A stretch of 64,000 bases of DNA from Halomonas sp. (GCF_007692655.1 NZ_REBQ01000139.1:24180-88179), one strand, 5' to 3'. Positions 8,831-18,334 are shown, counted from the first letter of the stretch. Notes: generated by a model not told the origin, from the letters alone. Translations and numbers: made by a program.

Positions 8831-10624
8831 TTACTCGCCCATCACAACACCTTCGCGACGCGGGTCAGCGCCACCAAACAGACTGTCGTCCTCAAGACGC
8901 ATAATGGCTTGAAGCCCGCTGGTTAACTCACGCTCGCTCACTGTGTGGCCCCGCTCGCGCAGTGAGTCAATCGTCTCTTCCGCAAAGCGCCCTTCTTCGA
9001 CAAATACATCGCCACCCAATGTAATGGCATGGGGCAGGTTCAATGCTTCTTGAGCACTCAATCCCCAGTCTCTGAGCGCAACTAGCGTTCTAGCGGTGTA
9101 ATGAATAATGGCTGCACCACCGGGAGAGCCCAAGCTGGCCACTAGTTCACCCGTTTCTTGGTCAAACACTAGCGTTGGGCTCATACTGGAACGAGGCCGC
9201 TTGCCAGGCTCTACCCGATTGGCAACAGGCTCCCCATCAATTTCAGGTTCAAATGAGAAATCGGTTAGCTCATTATTAAGCAAGAAACCTCCGGCTAGGC
9301 CAGTCCCCCCATCCGATAAAATACGTGAGCCAAACGCTTGCTCAATGGTGGTCGTCATCGCCACCGCATTGCCATCTTCATCAATAATACTAATATGACT
9401 AGTGCCGTACTCAGGTTGCTCCGGCTGGTTGGCCCAGCTCACCGCTAGCTCACCAGGGTTGCCCGGCTCAGCAGTGTCACCCATGCTCATTTCGTCAATC
9501 AGCGAACCGCGCTGCTGAAGATACTCGGGTGCCACCATTAGCGACCAATCACCCCCTGGGGCCTCGACAAAATCTGGATCCGCAATGTAGCGGCCGCGAT
9601 CAGCAAACGCTAAGCGAGAAGCTTCCAAAAATTGATGCAGCCACCCGCTGCTTGAAGCGCCATTATCTAACGGTGCTTCAAGTAACGGCTGCTTATCAAG
9701 CATGCCTAAAATCTGCATGACGGTCAGATGACCCGATGAGGGCGGCGGAAAACCACATACTTCCCACTGCTGCCATGGAGTGCAAAGCGGCTCGCGATCG
9801 AGTGCTTCATAGCCACTCATATCCTCAAGGGACAGACTACCTGGACGCTGGGGGTGATTTTGTACTCGCTCAACAATGTCTTCAGCCACGTCACCTTCGT
9901 GCAGCCCAGCGCTACCTTCTGCGGCTATGCGCCTAAAGACCTCTGCTAAGGCAGGGTTTTTTAGGGTATCACCAACTGCAATTGGCTCCCCATCAGCGTC
10001 ATAATAAAATGTTCTCGCCAAGGGGTCTTGGCGTAGGTGCTCATCATTGGCAAGACTGGTATGCAGCCGATTACTAACCGCAAACCCTTCTTCCGCTAAG
10101 GTGATCGCCGGGATAAACAGCTCTTCCCAGGTTAGCTCACCATGCTCAGCGTGAGCCTTTTCCAGCATTCGCAGCGTCCCCGGCACGCCTACTGATAGAC
10201 CGCTGGCCACAGCGTCCATGAAAGCAAGCGGCTCACCATCTTCCATAAATAGCTCGCCGGTCACGTCCTGGGGCGCCGTTTCTCTACCATCGTAGGCGCG
10301 CACTTCAGCGCCATCGTAATACATTAGAAAAGCCCCACCTCCAATCCCACTCGATTGAGGCTCTACCAAGTTCAACACCAGTTGCACCGCAATGGCAGCG
10401 TCAATGGCATTGCCACCCGCTTGAAGCACTTGATAGCCTGCATCGGTAGCTAAGGGGTTAGCCGCCGCCACCGCAAAGGACTCTAATGCCCAGCCTGGCT
10501 TCTCTTCGTAGCCAGACTCTACTTCAGGGGAAATTGAGGGCGCTTCATAACTAAACCCCCAGCTATATAAAGGCAGTGCCAGTAAACCTGGCAGCACATA
10601 CTTAACCCGTTTTGGGGACATCAC
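8831..10624 (-). CDS. ggt: Gamma-glutamyltransferase precursor
   Basis: Periplasmic N-terminal nucleophile hydrolase that transfers or hydrolyses the gamma-glutamyl group of glutathione and related compounds. The 597-residue precursor begins with a basic and hydrophobic segment (MSPKRVKYVLPGLLALPLY) that looks like a Sec signal. The autoprocessing site is at GTSHIS, with T408 the expected new N-terminus of the small subunit. The NPLATDAGYQ, GGNAIDAAIA and SGIGGGAF motifs of the large subunit and SLGSPGG of the small subunit are present. The length fits bacterial GGTs (about 580). It is a single gene, convergent with the phosphodiesterase and co-directional with ppsA. Confidence 0.95.
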   Translation of the reverse strand: MMSPKRVKYVLPGLLALPLYSWGFSYEAPSISPEVESGYEEKPGWALESFAVAAANPLATDAGYQVLQAGGNAIDAAIAVQLVLNLVEPQSSGIGGGAFLMYYDGAEVRAYDGRETAPQDVTGELFMEDGEPLAFMDAVASGLSVGVPGTLRMLEKAHAEHGELTWEELFIPAITLAEEGFAVSNRLHTSLANDEHLRQDPLARTFYYDADGEPIAVGDTLKNPALAEVFRRIAAEGSAGLHEGDVAEDIVERVQNHPQRPGSLSLEDMSGYEALDREPLCTPWQQWEVCGFPPPSSGHLTVMQILGMLDKQPLLEAPLDNGASSSGWLHQFLEASRLAFADRGRYIADPDFVEAPGGDWSLMVAPEYLQQRGSLIDEMSMGDTAEPGNPGELAVSWANQPEQPEYGTSHISIIDEDGNAVAMTTTIEQAFGSRILSDGGTGLAGGFLLNNELTDFSFEPEIDGEPVANRVEPGKRPRSSMSPTLVFDQETGELVASLGSPGGAAIIHYTARTLVALRDWGLSAQEALNLPHAITLGGDVFVEEGRFAEETIDSLRERGHTVSERELTSGLQAIMRLEDDSLFGGADPRREGVVMGE

Positions 10625-10749
10625 AGCGTTCTCCCGCGACTTATGAAATAACGATCCGATCGATAATGAACCGGCCTATAACGGCGATTTGCAACGGCAC
10701 GATCTCTCACCACAATCTGCAGCAGCTAGCTACTACAAAGGTAGCTTAT

Positions 10750-10785
10750 AAAAATGCTTACGCCCGGCACAATGGCCGGGCGTAA
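10750..10785 (-). terminator. Rho-independent terminator of ppsA
   Basis: An 11-bp perfect stem (TTACGCCCGGC with GCCGGGCGTAA) encloses a 6-base loop. Read on the minus strand it is followed three bases later by a run of five T, placing it directly after ppsA. Confidence 0.8.
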
Positions 10786-10808
10786 ATGAAGTGCAGATAC
10801 TCCTTAAA

Positions 10809-13193
10809 CTACTCGATTTTTTGGCCTGCGAGCATAAACCATGTTTCTAATACCGCGTCAGGGTTAAGCGATACTGAGTCGATGCCCTGCTCCATCAACC
10901 ATTTAGCTAAGTCAGGATGATCTGACGGGCCCTGCCCACAAATACCCACGTACTTGCCTTTCGCTTTACACGCCTGAATCGCCATGGCAAGCAGCTTCTT
11001 AACCGCCGCGTTACGCTCGTCAAACAGATGGGCCACAATGCCAGAGTCACGATCCAGCCCTAGGGTAAGCTGGGTCAAATCGTTAGAGCCAATTGAGAAA
11101 CCATCAAAATACTCAAGGAACTCGTCGGCAAGCAGTGCGTTAGCTGGCAGTTCGCACATCATGATGACTTTCAGACCCTCAGGGTCCGCATCTCCGCCAC
11201 GCTGCAAACCATTAGCGGCTAACAGATCCACCACCTCACGCGCCTCATCAGTAGTGCGCACGAAGGGCACCATGATTTCGACATTGTCGAAGCCCATCTC
11301 TTCACGCACCCGTTTTAGGGCGCGGCACTCAAGTTCAAAACAGGGCCGGAACGCCTCGGAAATGTAACGTGAAGCACCACGGAAGCCCAGCATGGGGTTC
11401 TCTTCGCCAGGCTCATAAAGCTTGCCGCCAATCAGGTTCTCATATTCGTTAGACTTAAAGTCTGACAGCCGCACGATCACACGCTGCGGGTGGAAGGCCG
11501 CCGCCAGTGTTGATATACCCTCAACCAGCTTATCGACATAAAAACTAACAGGGTCGGCATAACCAGCGGTACGCAAATCGATCACCTGCTGTAAGTCGAC
11601 AGGCAAGGTGTCGTACTCGAGCAGTGCTTTAGGGTGAACGCCGATCATGCGGTTAATAATAAACTCTAACCGCGCCAAGCCCACACCTGCATGCGGCAAG
11701 CTGGCAAAACCAAACGCACGGTCTGGGTTGCCTACGTTCATCATGATTTTAAACGGAATTTCTGGCATGGCATCGACGCTGGAGACTTTACAGTCAAAAT
11801 CCAGCAGCCCTTCGTAGACATTCCCGGTGTCGCCTTCCGCGCAGGAGACCGTGACATCGATGCCTTCACGCAGCTGGGTAGTGGCATCGCCACAGCCAAC
11901 GACGGCTGGGATACCCAGCTCACGAGCAATGATTGCCGCGTGGCAGGTACGTCCACCACGGTTAGTGACAATGGCAGAGGCACGCTTCATGATCGGTTCC
12001 CAGTCAGGATCTGTCATGTCGGTCACTAAAATATCGCCGTCATGAATCTTGTCCATATCGTCTGGGCTTAACACGACTTTGACAGCGCCACGGCCTATAC
12101 GCTGGCCAATTGCGCGCCCCGTAATCAGGGTGCGGCCTTTTTCTCGCAGCTGGAAACGCTCAAGCTTACCGCCCTCTTGCTGGGAAACCACCGTTTCCGG
12201 ACGTGCTTGAACGATATACAGCTCGCCGTCATCGCCATCCAGTGCCCACTCAATGTCCATTGGGCGCTGGTAATGCTGCTCAATGGTCATTGCTTGACGC
12301 GCCAGGTCCATCACTTGTTGATCGTTGAGACAGAAACGGCTGCGGTCTTGATGCGGCACATCAACGGTTTCTACCGATTTTCCCGCGCTGGCATCTTTGC
12401 CATAGACCATTTTGATCAGCTTGGAGCCGAGGTTGCGACGCAACACCGCCGGGCGTCCAGCGGCTAATGTTGGCTTATGGACGTAAAATTCATCAGGGTT
12501 CACCGCGCCCTGGACCACCGTTTCTCCCAGCCCCCAAGAGGCGGTCACAAAGACGGCCTCGCGAAACCCAGACTCGGTATCCAGGGTGAACATAACGCCT
12601 GCCGCGCCGGTTTCTGAGCGCACCATTTTCTGCACGCCCGCCGAGAGTGCGACATTCTCATGGGCGTAGCCACGATGCACACGGTAAGAAATAGCGCGAT
12701 CGTTGAATAGCGAGGCAAATACCTCGTGAACGGCACGCTTAATATTGTCGAAGCCCTCGATATTGAGGAACGTTTCTTGCTGCCCTGCAAAAGAAGCATC
12801 GGGCAAATCTTCGGCGGTTGCTGAACTGCGTACGGCAACTTTTAGCTGAGGATGTTGCTGCTGCAATTTGCTATAGGCATCCTCCATGGCTGCTTCAAAG
12901 GCAGGAGGCAATGGCGTATCAATAATCCACTGACGAATCGTACGGCCAGCCTCGGCTAATGCTTTAACGTCATCAACATCCAAACGTGCAAGAGTAGCGT
13001 TAATACGCTCGTTGAGACCTTCGTGGGAGAGAAATTCACGGTATGCATGAGCGGTAGTGGCAAAACCACCGGGAACAGTCACGCCAGCACCTGAAAGATT
13101 GGAGATCATTTCACCGAGCGAGGCATTTTTACCACCCACGCGTTCGACGTCCGTCATACCCAACTGATCGAACCACAGAATATAATCTTCCAC
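10809..13193 (-). CDS. ppsA: Phosphoenolpyruvate synthase
   Basis: Converts pyruvate and ATP to PEP, AMP and phosphate, the first step of gluconeogenesis from pyruvate. The 794 residues match the E. coli enzyme (792). The N-terminal ATP-grasp domain carries [11 protein letters not shown] and [17 protein letters not shown], then the swivelling phosphohistidine domain has [14 protein letters not shown] with catalytic H418, and the C-terminal barrel has the [10 protein letters not shown] and [11 protein letters not shown] motifs. It is divergent from ppsR, whose product switches this enzyme by phosphorylating a threonine near the catalytic histidine; T416 (in GGRTCH) is in the right place. It is followed by its own terminator. 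Confidence 0.98.
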   Translation of the reverse strand: MEDYILWFDQLGMTDVERVGGKNASLGEMISNLSGAGVTVPGGFATTAHAYREFLSHEGLNERINATLARLDVDDVKALAEAGRTIRQWIIDTPLPPAFEAAMEDAYSKLQQQHPQLKVAVRSSATAEDLPDASFAGQQETFLNIEGFDNIKRAVHEVFASLFNDRAISYRVHRGYAHENVALSAGVQKMVRSETGAAGVMFTLDTESGFREAVFVTASWGLGETVVQGAVNPDEFYVHKPTLAAGRPAVLRRNLGSKLIKMVYGKDASAGKSVETVDVPHQDRSRFCLNDQQVMDLARQAMTIEQHYQRPMDIEWALDGDDGELYIVQARPETVVSQQEGGKLERFQLREKGRTLITGRAIGQRIGRGAVKVVLSPDDMDKIHDGDILVTDMTDPDWEPIMKRASAIVTNRGGRTCHAAIIARELGIPAVVGCGDATTQLREGIDVTVSCAEGDTGNVYEGLLDFDCKVSSVDAMPEIPFKIMMNVGNPDRAFGFASLPHAGVGLARLEFIINRMIGVHPKALLEYDTLPVDLQQVIDLRTAGYADPVSFYVDKLVEGISTLAAAFHPQRVIVRLSDFKSNEYENLIGGKLYEPGEENPMLGFRGASRYISEAFRPCFELECRALKRVREEMGFDNVEIMVPFVRTTDEAREVVDLLAANGLQRGGDADPEGLKVIMMCELPANALLADEFLEYFDGFSIGSNDLTQLTLGLDRDSGIVAHLFDERNAAVKKLLAMAIQACKAKGKYVGICGQGPSDHPDLAKWLMEQGIDSVSLNPDAVLETWFMLAGQKIE

Positions 13194-13556
13194 GTAACCC
13201 CCTGCTCTTAAAGATCGACACAGCCATTAAATAGTCGTTAAAACTATGGGCCGTGGACTATTGATGGGGACACACTAGCACCGTGCCTATGTATTCGCCA
13301 TTGGTCTAATAGCGAAGAGAGTGGAGGATTTTTACAACACAAGGGCTTTTTAGGCCATTTGTGTAGTCAGTCGCTTTACGCATGGGTTTACCTATCGACA
13401 TCACAACGTCTGCATTGCAACCTTATATCACTATCTTTTATCGCTAACTTTTATCACTACCTTTCGTCACTGCTTTTATGACAAGTTGTGCTGGCACAGG
13501 GCTCGGCTCACAATAGCGGTATGAAGGAAGGCAATCACTTACTGGCGGATGTTGCT
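13194..13556. other. Divergent ppsA/ppsR control region (363 bp)
   Basis: The gap between the divergent ppsA and ppsR starts. Its ppsR-proximal half carries a four-copy 13-bp tandem repeat (listed separately). In-frame starts for ppsR upstream of the chosen ATG exist (GTG at 13488, ATG at 13521), but family length argues against them. I could not assign a convincing -35/-10 pair. Confidence 0.5.
13426..13477. repeat. Four tandem 13-bp repeats upstream of ppsR
   Basis: The units are TATCACTATCTTT, TATCGCTAACTTT, TATCACTACCTTT and CGTCACTGCTTTT: contiguous, exact period 13, with a conserved core YRTCRCTRNYTTT. They end 79 bp before the ppsR start. Confidence 0.75.
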
Positions 13557-14390
13557 ATGACGCGTACGGCTTTTTTTATTTCTGATGGCACCGGCATTAC
13601 AGCGGAAAGTTTAGGGCGCAGTCTGTTGGCCCAGTTCAGCGATGTTGATATCAACATGCTAACGAAACCCTATATTGATACGGTAGAGAAAGCGCAGGCA
13701 TTAGCCGAAATTATTGAAGCGACGGCTGCTCGTGACGGCCACCGGCCGATTATCATCGATACCATTGTCGACCAGCAAATTCGTAACGTTATTCGTCAGG
13801 CATCAGGTTTCAAAGTTGACATCTTTTCGACGTTTCTGGAGCCCTTAGAGCAAGAGCTGGATACTCATTCTTCCTACAGCGTCGGACGAACGCATTCGAT
13901 TGGCAGCGATGATGTCTATATGGATCGCATCCACTCAGTACATTTCGCGCTCGATAATGACGACGGGGCAAGAACCCATCAATACGATAAGGCGGATATT
14001 ATCCTGGTCGGTGTTTCACGCTGCGGTAAAACCCCCACCTCCCTCTATTTGGCGCTGCAGTTTGGTATTCGGGCCGCCAACTACCCGCTGACTGAAGACG
14101 ATTTAGATGAGGATGGCATGCTAAAACTTCCCAAGGCGCTATCCCCGCATCGTCAAAAGCTATTTGGACTCACCATTGATGCACGTCGTTTGGCTGCCAT
14201 TCGCAATGAAAGGCGCCCGAATAGCCGGTACAGCTCAATGGATCAATGTCTGCAAGAAGTAGAACAGGCAGAGTCGCTATACCGCACCATGCATATTCCA
14301 TTTATCGATGCGACCCGCTTCTCAGTCGAAGAAATATCCACGCGAATGATAGCTGAGACAGGATTAACGAGGCGCTTTTCGCCCCGTTAG
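13557..14390 (+). CDS. ppsR: PEP synthase regulatory protein (bifunctional kinase/pyrophosphorylase)
   Basis: DUF299-family protein that inactivates PEP synthase by ADP-dependent phosphorylation of a threonine and reactivates it by phosphate-dependent pyrophosphorylysis. The N-terminus [15 protein letters not shown] is the family hallmark and the P-loop GVSRCGKT sits at residues 152-159. Starting at the ATG at 13557 gives 277 residues, the same as E. coli PpsR, with GGCGGA 7 bases upstream. Upstream in-frame starts would add 12-23 residues unlike the family. It is divergent from its target gene ppsA, as in many gammaproteobacteria, and convergent with hpt. Confidence 0.95.
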   Translation: MTRTAFFISDGTGITAESLGRSLLAQFSDVDINMLTKPYIDTVEKAQALAEIIEATAARDGHRPIIIDTIVDQQIRNVIRQASGFKVDIFSTFLEPLEQELDTHSSYSVGRTHSIGSDDVYMDRIHSVHFALDNDDGARTHQYDKADIILVGVSRCGKTPTSLYLALQFGIRAANYPLTEDDLDEDGMLKLPKALSPHRQKLFGLTIDARRLAAIRNERRPNSRYSSMDQCLQEVEQAESLYRTMHIPFIDATRFSVEEISTRMIAETGLTRRFSPR

Positions 14391-14411
14391 CCCCTGATGT
14401 TAAAACTAGTA

Positions 14412-14990
14412 TTACAGCCCCTTGGGAGCAAAAATACCGGGAGCGTTGCGCCAGTAACCTTTGTAATCCATACCGAAGCCAAAAACATATCGGTCGGCTA
14501 CTTCTAAACTACAGTAGTCGGCCTTTAAGCCAGGTACCGCTTTACGGCTGTGCTGCTTATCCACCAGTACAGCCGTCGTGACACTCGCCGCCTGGGCTTC
14601 CTTACAATAAGCCAAAATAGCCGCCAGCGTAGCGCCCTCATCCAATATGTCATCAACAATGACCACATGGCGACCGGCCATGGGCACTTCTGGAGAAACC
14701 CGCCAGAAAAGCTCCCCCCCGCGCAGCTCATTGCGGTAACGGGTGGCATGTAAATAGTCGACTTCCAGTGGAAAGCCCAAACGGGTGAGCAGATGTCCGG
14801 TGGTGATCAAGCCGCCATTCATCACACAGTAAAAGACCGGCAGTTTATCGCCTAAGTCCCGAGTGATCGCCTCCGCCATACGATCAAGCGCCCTTTCCAC
14901 CTCTTGCTGCGAAATTAAGCAGTCGGCGTTATCCATCAATTCGCGCATCGAATCCAATGACTCTAATGCGTCTTTATCTAACGTTGACAT
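14412..14990 (-). CDS. hpt: Hypoxanthine-guanine phosphoribosyltransferase
   Basis: Salvages hypoxanthine and guanine to IMP and GMP using PRPP. The 192-residue protein has the type I PRTase PRPP loop VVIVDDILDEGAT at 109-121, the flexible loop region with YRNELRGG, and the purine-binding end VADRYVFGFGMDYKGYWRN. It resembles the pseudomonad and halomonad hypoxanthine-guanine enzyme more than E. coli Hpt. It stands between ppsR (convergent, 21 bp) and nagZ (same strand). A separate xanthine-guanine enzyme (gpt) and apt lie at 26-27.5 kb, so purine salvage is well covered in this window. Confidence 0.93.
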   Translation of the reverse strand: MSTLDKDALESLDSMRELMDNADCLISQQEVERALDRMAEAITRDLGDKLPVFYCVMNGGLITTGHLLTRLGFPLEVDYLHATRYRNELRGGELFWRVSPEVPMAGRHVVIVDDILDEGATLAAILAYCKEAQAASVTTAVLVDKQHSRKAVPGLKADYCSLEVADRYVFGFGMDYKGYWRNAPGIFAPKGL

Positions 14991-15068
14991 CTACCAACTC
15001 CACGGCGGGTTAAAAGCTTGAATACATTAATTAACGCATGATCCACATTATCGTTATGGGGTTCGCTG

Positions 15069-16085
15069 CTACGGCGCATTCGCCAACGCTTCAAGTTTCG
15101 CGTGGGTGCGCCGCCAGCGACCTAACGCGCTAAGTGCATCTATATCAGGACGCGCACGACTATAGCGCAGTTTGGCAGGGCGTTTAGCGTCGATACCTTT
15201 ACACGCCTCCATCACCTCAATCGCCGCGGCCCGGTCATTGCATACCAGCAACATATCGCAACCGGCAGCCAATGCAGCCCGGGCTCGCTCCCCGGGCTCA
15301 CCCGCTTCGTGGGCCCCCGCCATGCTTAAATCATCCGAAAACACACAGCCTTTAAAGCCAAGCGACTCCCGCAGCATTCCTAACCAACTGGGCGAAAACC
15401 CCGCCGGCCGGGTATCGAAGGCGCTATAAATGATATGGGCAGGCATCACACCATCCAACTCACCTGCTAACTGAGCAAACGGGACTAAATCATGCTGCTT
15501 GATCATCTCCAAGGGGCGGTCATCCACCGGCAGCGCTACATGGGAATCTGCCGCAACGCCACCATGCCCGGGGAAATGCTTACCTACAGCGGCCATGCCG
15601 GCATCGTGAAGCCCTTGAATAAAGGCTCTACCCAACTGCGCCACATGCTGGGGATCATTGCTAAAGCTACGATCGCCAATCACGCTGGAGACACCACTCT
15701 CCACATCCAGCACGGGTGCAAAGCTCAAATCCAGCCCACAGGCGGCCATTTCCATCCCCAGCAGCCAACCAGCATCTTTCGCCAGCGTAAGCCCCTCTTC
15801 TTGGTTGGCGCGATAACATTCACCGATACGCGCCATTGCAGGGAGGCGAGTTAAGCCCTCTTTTATACGCTGTACCCGCCCCCCCTCCTGGTCGACAGCC
15901 AGTAAAAGATCCGCGCGTACTCGGCGAATGTCACTGCACAGTTGACGGACTTGGTAGCCATTTTCGACATTGCGGGCAAACAAGATAACGCCCCCTACCG
16001 TCGGTTCAACCAGCAAGCGTTTTTCTGCGGCGGTCAATGCTGTGCCTTCAAGGTCGAGCATGACCGGGCCTAAAGGTTGAGTCAT
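15069..16085 (-). CDS. nagZ: Beta-N-acetylhexosaminidase NagZ
   Basis: Cytoplasmic glycoside hydrolase family 3 enzyme that removes N-acetylglucosamine from anhydro-muropeptides during peptidoglycan recycling. The 338 residues carry the diagnostic KHFPGHG at 169-175 with the Asp-x-His dyad at D180 and H182, DQEGGRVQR at 65-73, and the nucleophile loop FSDDLSMAGA near 250. Length matches E. coli NagZ (341). It belongs to a conserved neighbourhood with psrA and lexA as in Pseudomonas. Here a periplasmic-type L,D-transpeptidase is inserted between nagZ and psrA, grouping two peptidoglycan genes. Confidence 0.96.
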   Translation of the reverse strand: MTQPLGPVMLDLEGTALTAAEKRLLVEPTVGGVILFARNVENGYQVRQLCSDIRRVRADLLLAVDQEGGRVQRIKEGLTRLPAMARIGECYRANQEEGLTLAKDAGWLLGMEMAACGLDLSFAPVLDVESGVSSVIGDRSFSNDPQHVAQLGRAFIQGLHDAGMAAVGKHFPGHGGVAADSHVALPVDDRPLEMIKQHDLVPFAQLAGELDGVMPAHIIYSAFDTRPAGFSPSWLGMLRESLGFKGCVFSDDLSMAGAHEAGEPGERARAALAAGCDMLLVCNDRAAAIEVMEACKGIDAKRPAKLRYSRARPDIDALSALGRWRRTHAKLEALANAP

Positions 16086-16175
16086 CGAAATAGGTCCATG
16101 GAAAAGGGCAATGATTCTAGACGATCGTCTAGCAGTGTCAAAATCTGGACAGTCAAACTAATCAGTCAAGAGCAA

Positions 16176-16712
16176 TCAATCAAAAGACTGACGGCTACCG
16201 TGTAACCAAACCGGTGTGCCCGGCAAGGCCAAGGAAAAGATATACAATAAATCGTGATTGCGTAAGCGAATACAGCCGTGAGAAGCAGCAATCCCCATAG
16301 GCTGGTCAGGGGGCGTACCATGCAGATAGATATAACGCCGTTGCGAGTCGACCTGACCACCGCGGTTGATACCCTTTTCTAACCCACACAGCCAAAGAAT
16401 TCGGGTCAATATCCAATCACGCTCTGGGTGGGCCTCGGCTAGCTCAGTATTGAAAACTTCGCCTGTCCATCGGCGGCCACGAAACACCGCATTATCAGGA
16501 GCGCCTTCACCAATAGCCGCTCGCACATAGTGCCAACCATGGGGGGTTTTACCGCTCCCATTGCGCTCTCCAACACCCGCTACACCGGTAGAAATAGCAC
16601 ACTCATGCAGCACTTTTGGTCCCCGCCAACAGCGCAACTGCTGATGGGTGGTATCAATTTCCAGCCAGATATTTTCAATCGGGGGAAGCTCAGCTAACCT
16701 GGGCGTTTGCAT
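16176..16712 (-). CDS. YkuD-type L,D-transpeptidase
   Basis: Predicted to form 3-3 crosslinks or attach lipoproteins to peptidoglycan. The 178-residue protein has a complete YkuD catalytic signature: YLHGTPPDQPMG with the His, then ASHGCIRL with the Cys nucleophile. No signal peptide is visible at the chosen start MQTPRLAELPP, which is unusual for an enzyme expected to act in the periplasm; export by another route or a cytoplasmic role is open. The start was chosen because GAAGGA precedes the ATG at 16712. That ATG lies inside the 3' end of psrA (23-bp overlap), suggesting translational coupling. Confidence 0.88.
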   Translation of the reverse strand: MQTPRLAELPPIENIWLEIDTTHQQLRCWRGPKVLHECAISTGVAGVGERNGSGKTPHGWHYVRAAIGEGAPDNAVFRGRRWTGEVFNTELAEAHPERDWILTRILWLCGLEKGINRGGQVDSQRRYIYLHGTPPDQPMGIAASHGCIRLRNHDLLYIFSLALPGTPVWLHGSRQSFD

Positions 16713-17382
16713 GATTTCCTTCTTCAAGCTTGCGTTCTTCAAGGGACTGAGGGAGCGGCGCATTCATGGCAGCCACCACAACGGGCCGCAGACGCTTCAC
16801 TAAATCTCGCACGGTTACCTGCTCATGATAATCTTTTTCAGCAATATCACGCAGGGCATCAAGCCCAGAAAGAGTAAAAATTACCGTGCCCAGCATAAAG
16901 TGTAGCCGCCAAAAACGCTCAGCGTCAGGCAGTTCCGGCGTGGCTTTACGCACCAACTCAGTGAAGCGCGTAAACACATCACCATACTCTTGTTGGATAT
17001 GGCGCCTTAAATGCCCCTGGGCCTGACTATAGGCCAGACCAAGTAAGCGCATAAACACTTTCAAACTATTACGTTCAGCAGGCACGGCTAAAACGCTAGT
17101 GGCCATGGTTTCGAGTAGGGTTTCAAGTGGAATCACTTGCCCCGAGTAGCGCGCTTCCAAGTCATCTAGCGCGGTGTGGAATCGCTGCGTAAAGGGGTCT
17201 AAGTAGCGCGAAAAAACCGCCTGAATAAGCGCTTTTTTAGAGCCGAAATGGTAATTCACAGCAGCCAAATTGACACGCGCTTTACTAGTGATGTTGCGCA
17301 GCGAGGTTTCCGCAAAACCTCGCTCTGCAAACAGCACTTCGGCAGTGTCGAGTATACGGGTAACCGTATCAGATTGAGCCAT
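16690..17382 (-). CDS. psrA: TetR-family transcriptional regulator PsrA
   Basis: PsrA of Pseudomonas is an autoregulated, long-chain fatty-acid-responsive TetR regulator that controls rpoS and beta-oxidation genes. The 230-residue protein is very close to it in the N-terminal helix-turn-helix (AERGFAETSLRNITS, VNLAAVNYHFGSKKAL) and through the ligand domain (FMRLLGLAYSQAQGHLRR, RFWRLHFMLG). Gene order nagZ, psrA, lexA also matches Pseudomonas. GGAGAG precedes the ATG. Two sequences matching the PsrA operator G/C-AAAC-N2-4-GTTT-G/C lie upstream, supporting autoregulation. Its 3' end overlaps the L,D-transpeptidase gene. Confidence 0.92.
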   Translation of the reverse strand: MAQSDTVTRILDTAEVLFAERGFAETSLRNITSKARVNLAAVNYHFGSKKALIQAVFSRYLDPFTQRFHTALDDLEARYSGQVIPLETLLETMATSVLAVPAERNSLKVFMRLLGLAYSQAQGHLRRHIQQEYGDVFTRFTELVRKATPELPDAERFWRLHFMLGTVIFTLSGLDALRDIAEKDYHEQVTVRDLVKRLRPVVVAAMNAPLPQSLEERKLEEGNHANAQVS

Positions 17383-17395
17383 AGCGCTCTCCAGG

Positions 17396-17409
17396 GAAAC
17401 GGGTGTTTA
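17396..17409. promoter_or_regulatory. PsrA-type operator 1 (promoter-proximal)
   Basis: GAAAC-GGGT-GTTTA matches the published PsrA box pattern at 9 of 10 half-site positions. It lies just downstream of the predicted psrA -10 box and next to the psrA ribosome-binding site, a position suited to repression. Confidence 0.55.
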
Positions 17410-17421
17410 AAACATAGCAAA

Positions 17422-17450
17422 ATACTATGCCATAACACCCATGGGCTCAA
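17422..17450 (-). promoter_or_regulatory. Predicted psrA promoter
   Basis: On the minus strand, TTGAGC (complement of 17445-17450) and TAGTAT (complement of 17422-17427) are spaced by 17 bp. The start point would fall near 17415, just upstream of PsrA-type operator 1. Confidence 0.45.
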
Positions 17451-17502
17451 CGCTTGATTTGTTAACGAAATGCCGCAGCGTTTATAAGAAAACGCTTAGT
17501 TT

Positions 17503-17514
17503 CAAACAGGTTTG
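17503..17514. promoter_or_regulatory. PsrA-type operator 2 (perfect half-sites)
   Basis: CAAAC-AG-GTTTG has perfect C/G-AAAC and GTTT-G/C half-sites with a 2-base spacer. It lies between psrA and lexA, 135 bp before lexA and 120 bp before psrA, so it could act on either gene. Confidence 0.6.
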
Positions 17515-17572
17515 TGGCTGTTAAGGGTGAAAAACTAAGCTATCAACAAGCCATATACTGGACAGAGGAACA

Positions 17573-17597
17573 TACTGTATACTTAAACACATATAAT
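17573..17597 (+). promoter_or_regulatory. LexA box overlapping the lexA promoter
   Basis: CTGTATACTTAAACAC at 17575-17590, flanked by TA and AT, resembles the gammaproteobacterial SOS box CTGTATATATATACAG, with one weak distal half-site base. It immediately precedes a TATAAT -10 hexamer at 17592-17597, so LexA bound there would block the promoter. This supports autoregulation. Confidence 0.7.
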
Positions 17598-17648
17598 TCA
17601 TGTCGACATGACACTTGTTACCTTTTATTCACCATTTTGGAGTCTGGT

Positions 17649-18326
17649 ATGTCGCGTCCACTAACCGCTCGCCAACAGCATGTATTTGATTTTATTGTTA
17701 AAACAATGGGCGAATTTGGCTACCCTCCCACGCGTGCTGAAATTGCCAAGGCGCTGGGCTTTCGCTCACCCAATGCCGCCGAAGAGCATTTGCGCGCCTT
17801 GGAGCGCAAAGGCGTCATTCGTATTATTCGCAACACGTCACGTGGAATTCGGCTACCTAACCAGGAGCCAACGGAAGCGTTAGACACAGCGGTCACCCCC
17901 CTGCCAGCTAACGCAGAAGCCCCGCCCACGGGTCTGCCAGTCATTGGCGAAGTCGCAGCCGGCAGTCCTATCTTGGCGACTGAGCATATTGACCGCTACT
18001 GCCCGCTGCCCCCTGAATACTTCACGCCGAAAGCGGATTACCTGCTGAAAGTGCGGGGCCTATCAATGAAAGATATCGGCATTTTAGAAGGCGATTTGTT
18101 GGCGGTTCACCGTACAGAGCGGGTGCGTGACGGCCAAATCGTTGTGGCGCGTCTGGATGATGAAGTGACAGTAAAACGCTTCAAACGCCAGGGGCATAAG
18201 GTAACGCTGTTTGCCGAAAACGCTGATTTTGCACCCATTGAAATCGACCTACGCTCACAGTCTCTCGATATCGAAGGCGTCGGCGTCGGCGTTATTCGCG
18301 GTGGCAATGGCCAAGCACTGGGCTAA
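17649..18326 (+). CDS. lexA: LexA repressor
   Basis: SOS-response repressor that cleaves itself when RecA filaments form. The N-terminal winged helix ([15 protein letters not shown], then [14 protein letters not shown] and [16 protein letters not shown]) is followed by the protease domain. The scissile bond is A104-G105 (EVAAG), with catalytic S139 (GLSMKDIGI) and K176 (EVTVKRFKR). At 225 residues it is about 20 longer than E. coli LexA, mostly in the linker at 71-98. TTGGAG lies 6 bases before the ATG at 17649. It is divergent from psrA, with a LexA box at its own promoter. Confidence 0.97.
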   Translation: MSRPLTARQQHVFDFIVKTMGEFGYPPTRAEIAKALGFRSPNAAEEHLRALERKGVIRIIRNTSRGIRLPNQEPTEALDTAVTPLPANAEAPPTGLPVIGEVAAGSPILATEHIDRYCPLPPEYFTPKADYLLKVRGLSMKDIGILEGDLLAVHRTERVRDGQIVVARLDDEVTVKRFKRQGHKVTLFAENADFAPIEIDLRSQSLDIEGVGVGVIRGGNGQALG

Positions 18327-18334
18327 GAACGGCG

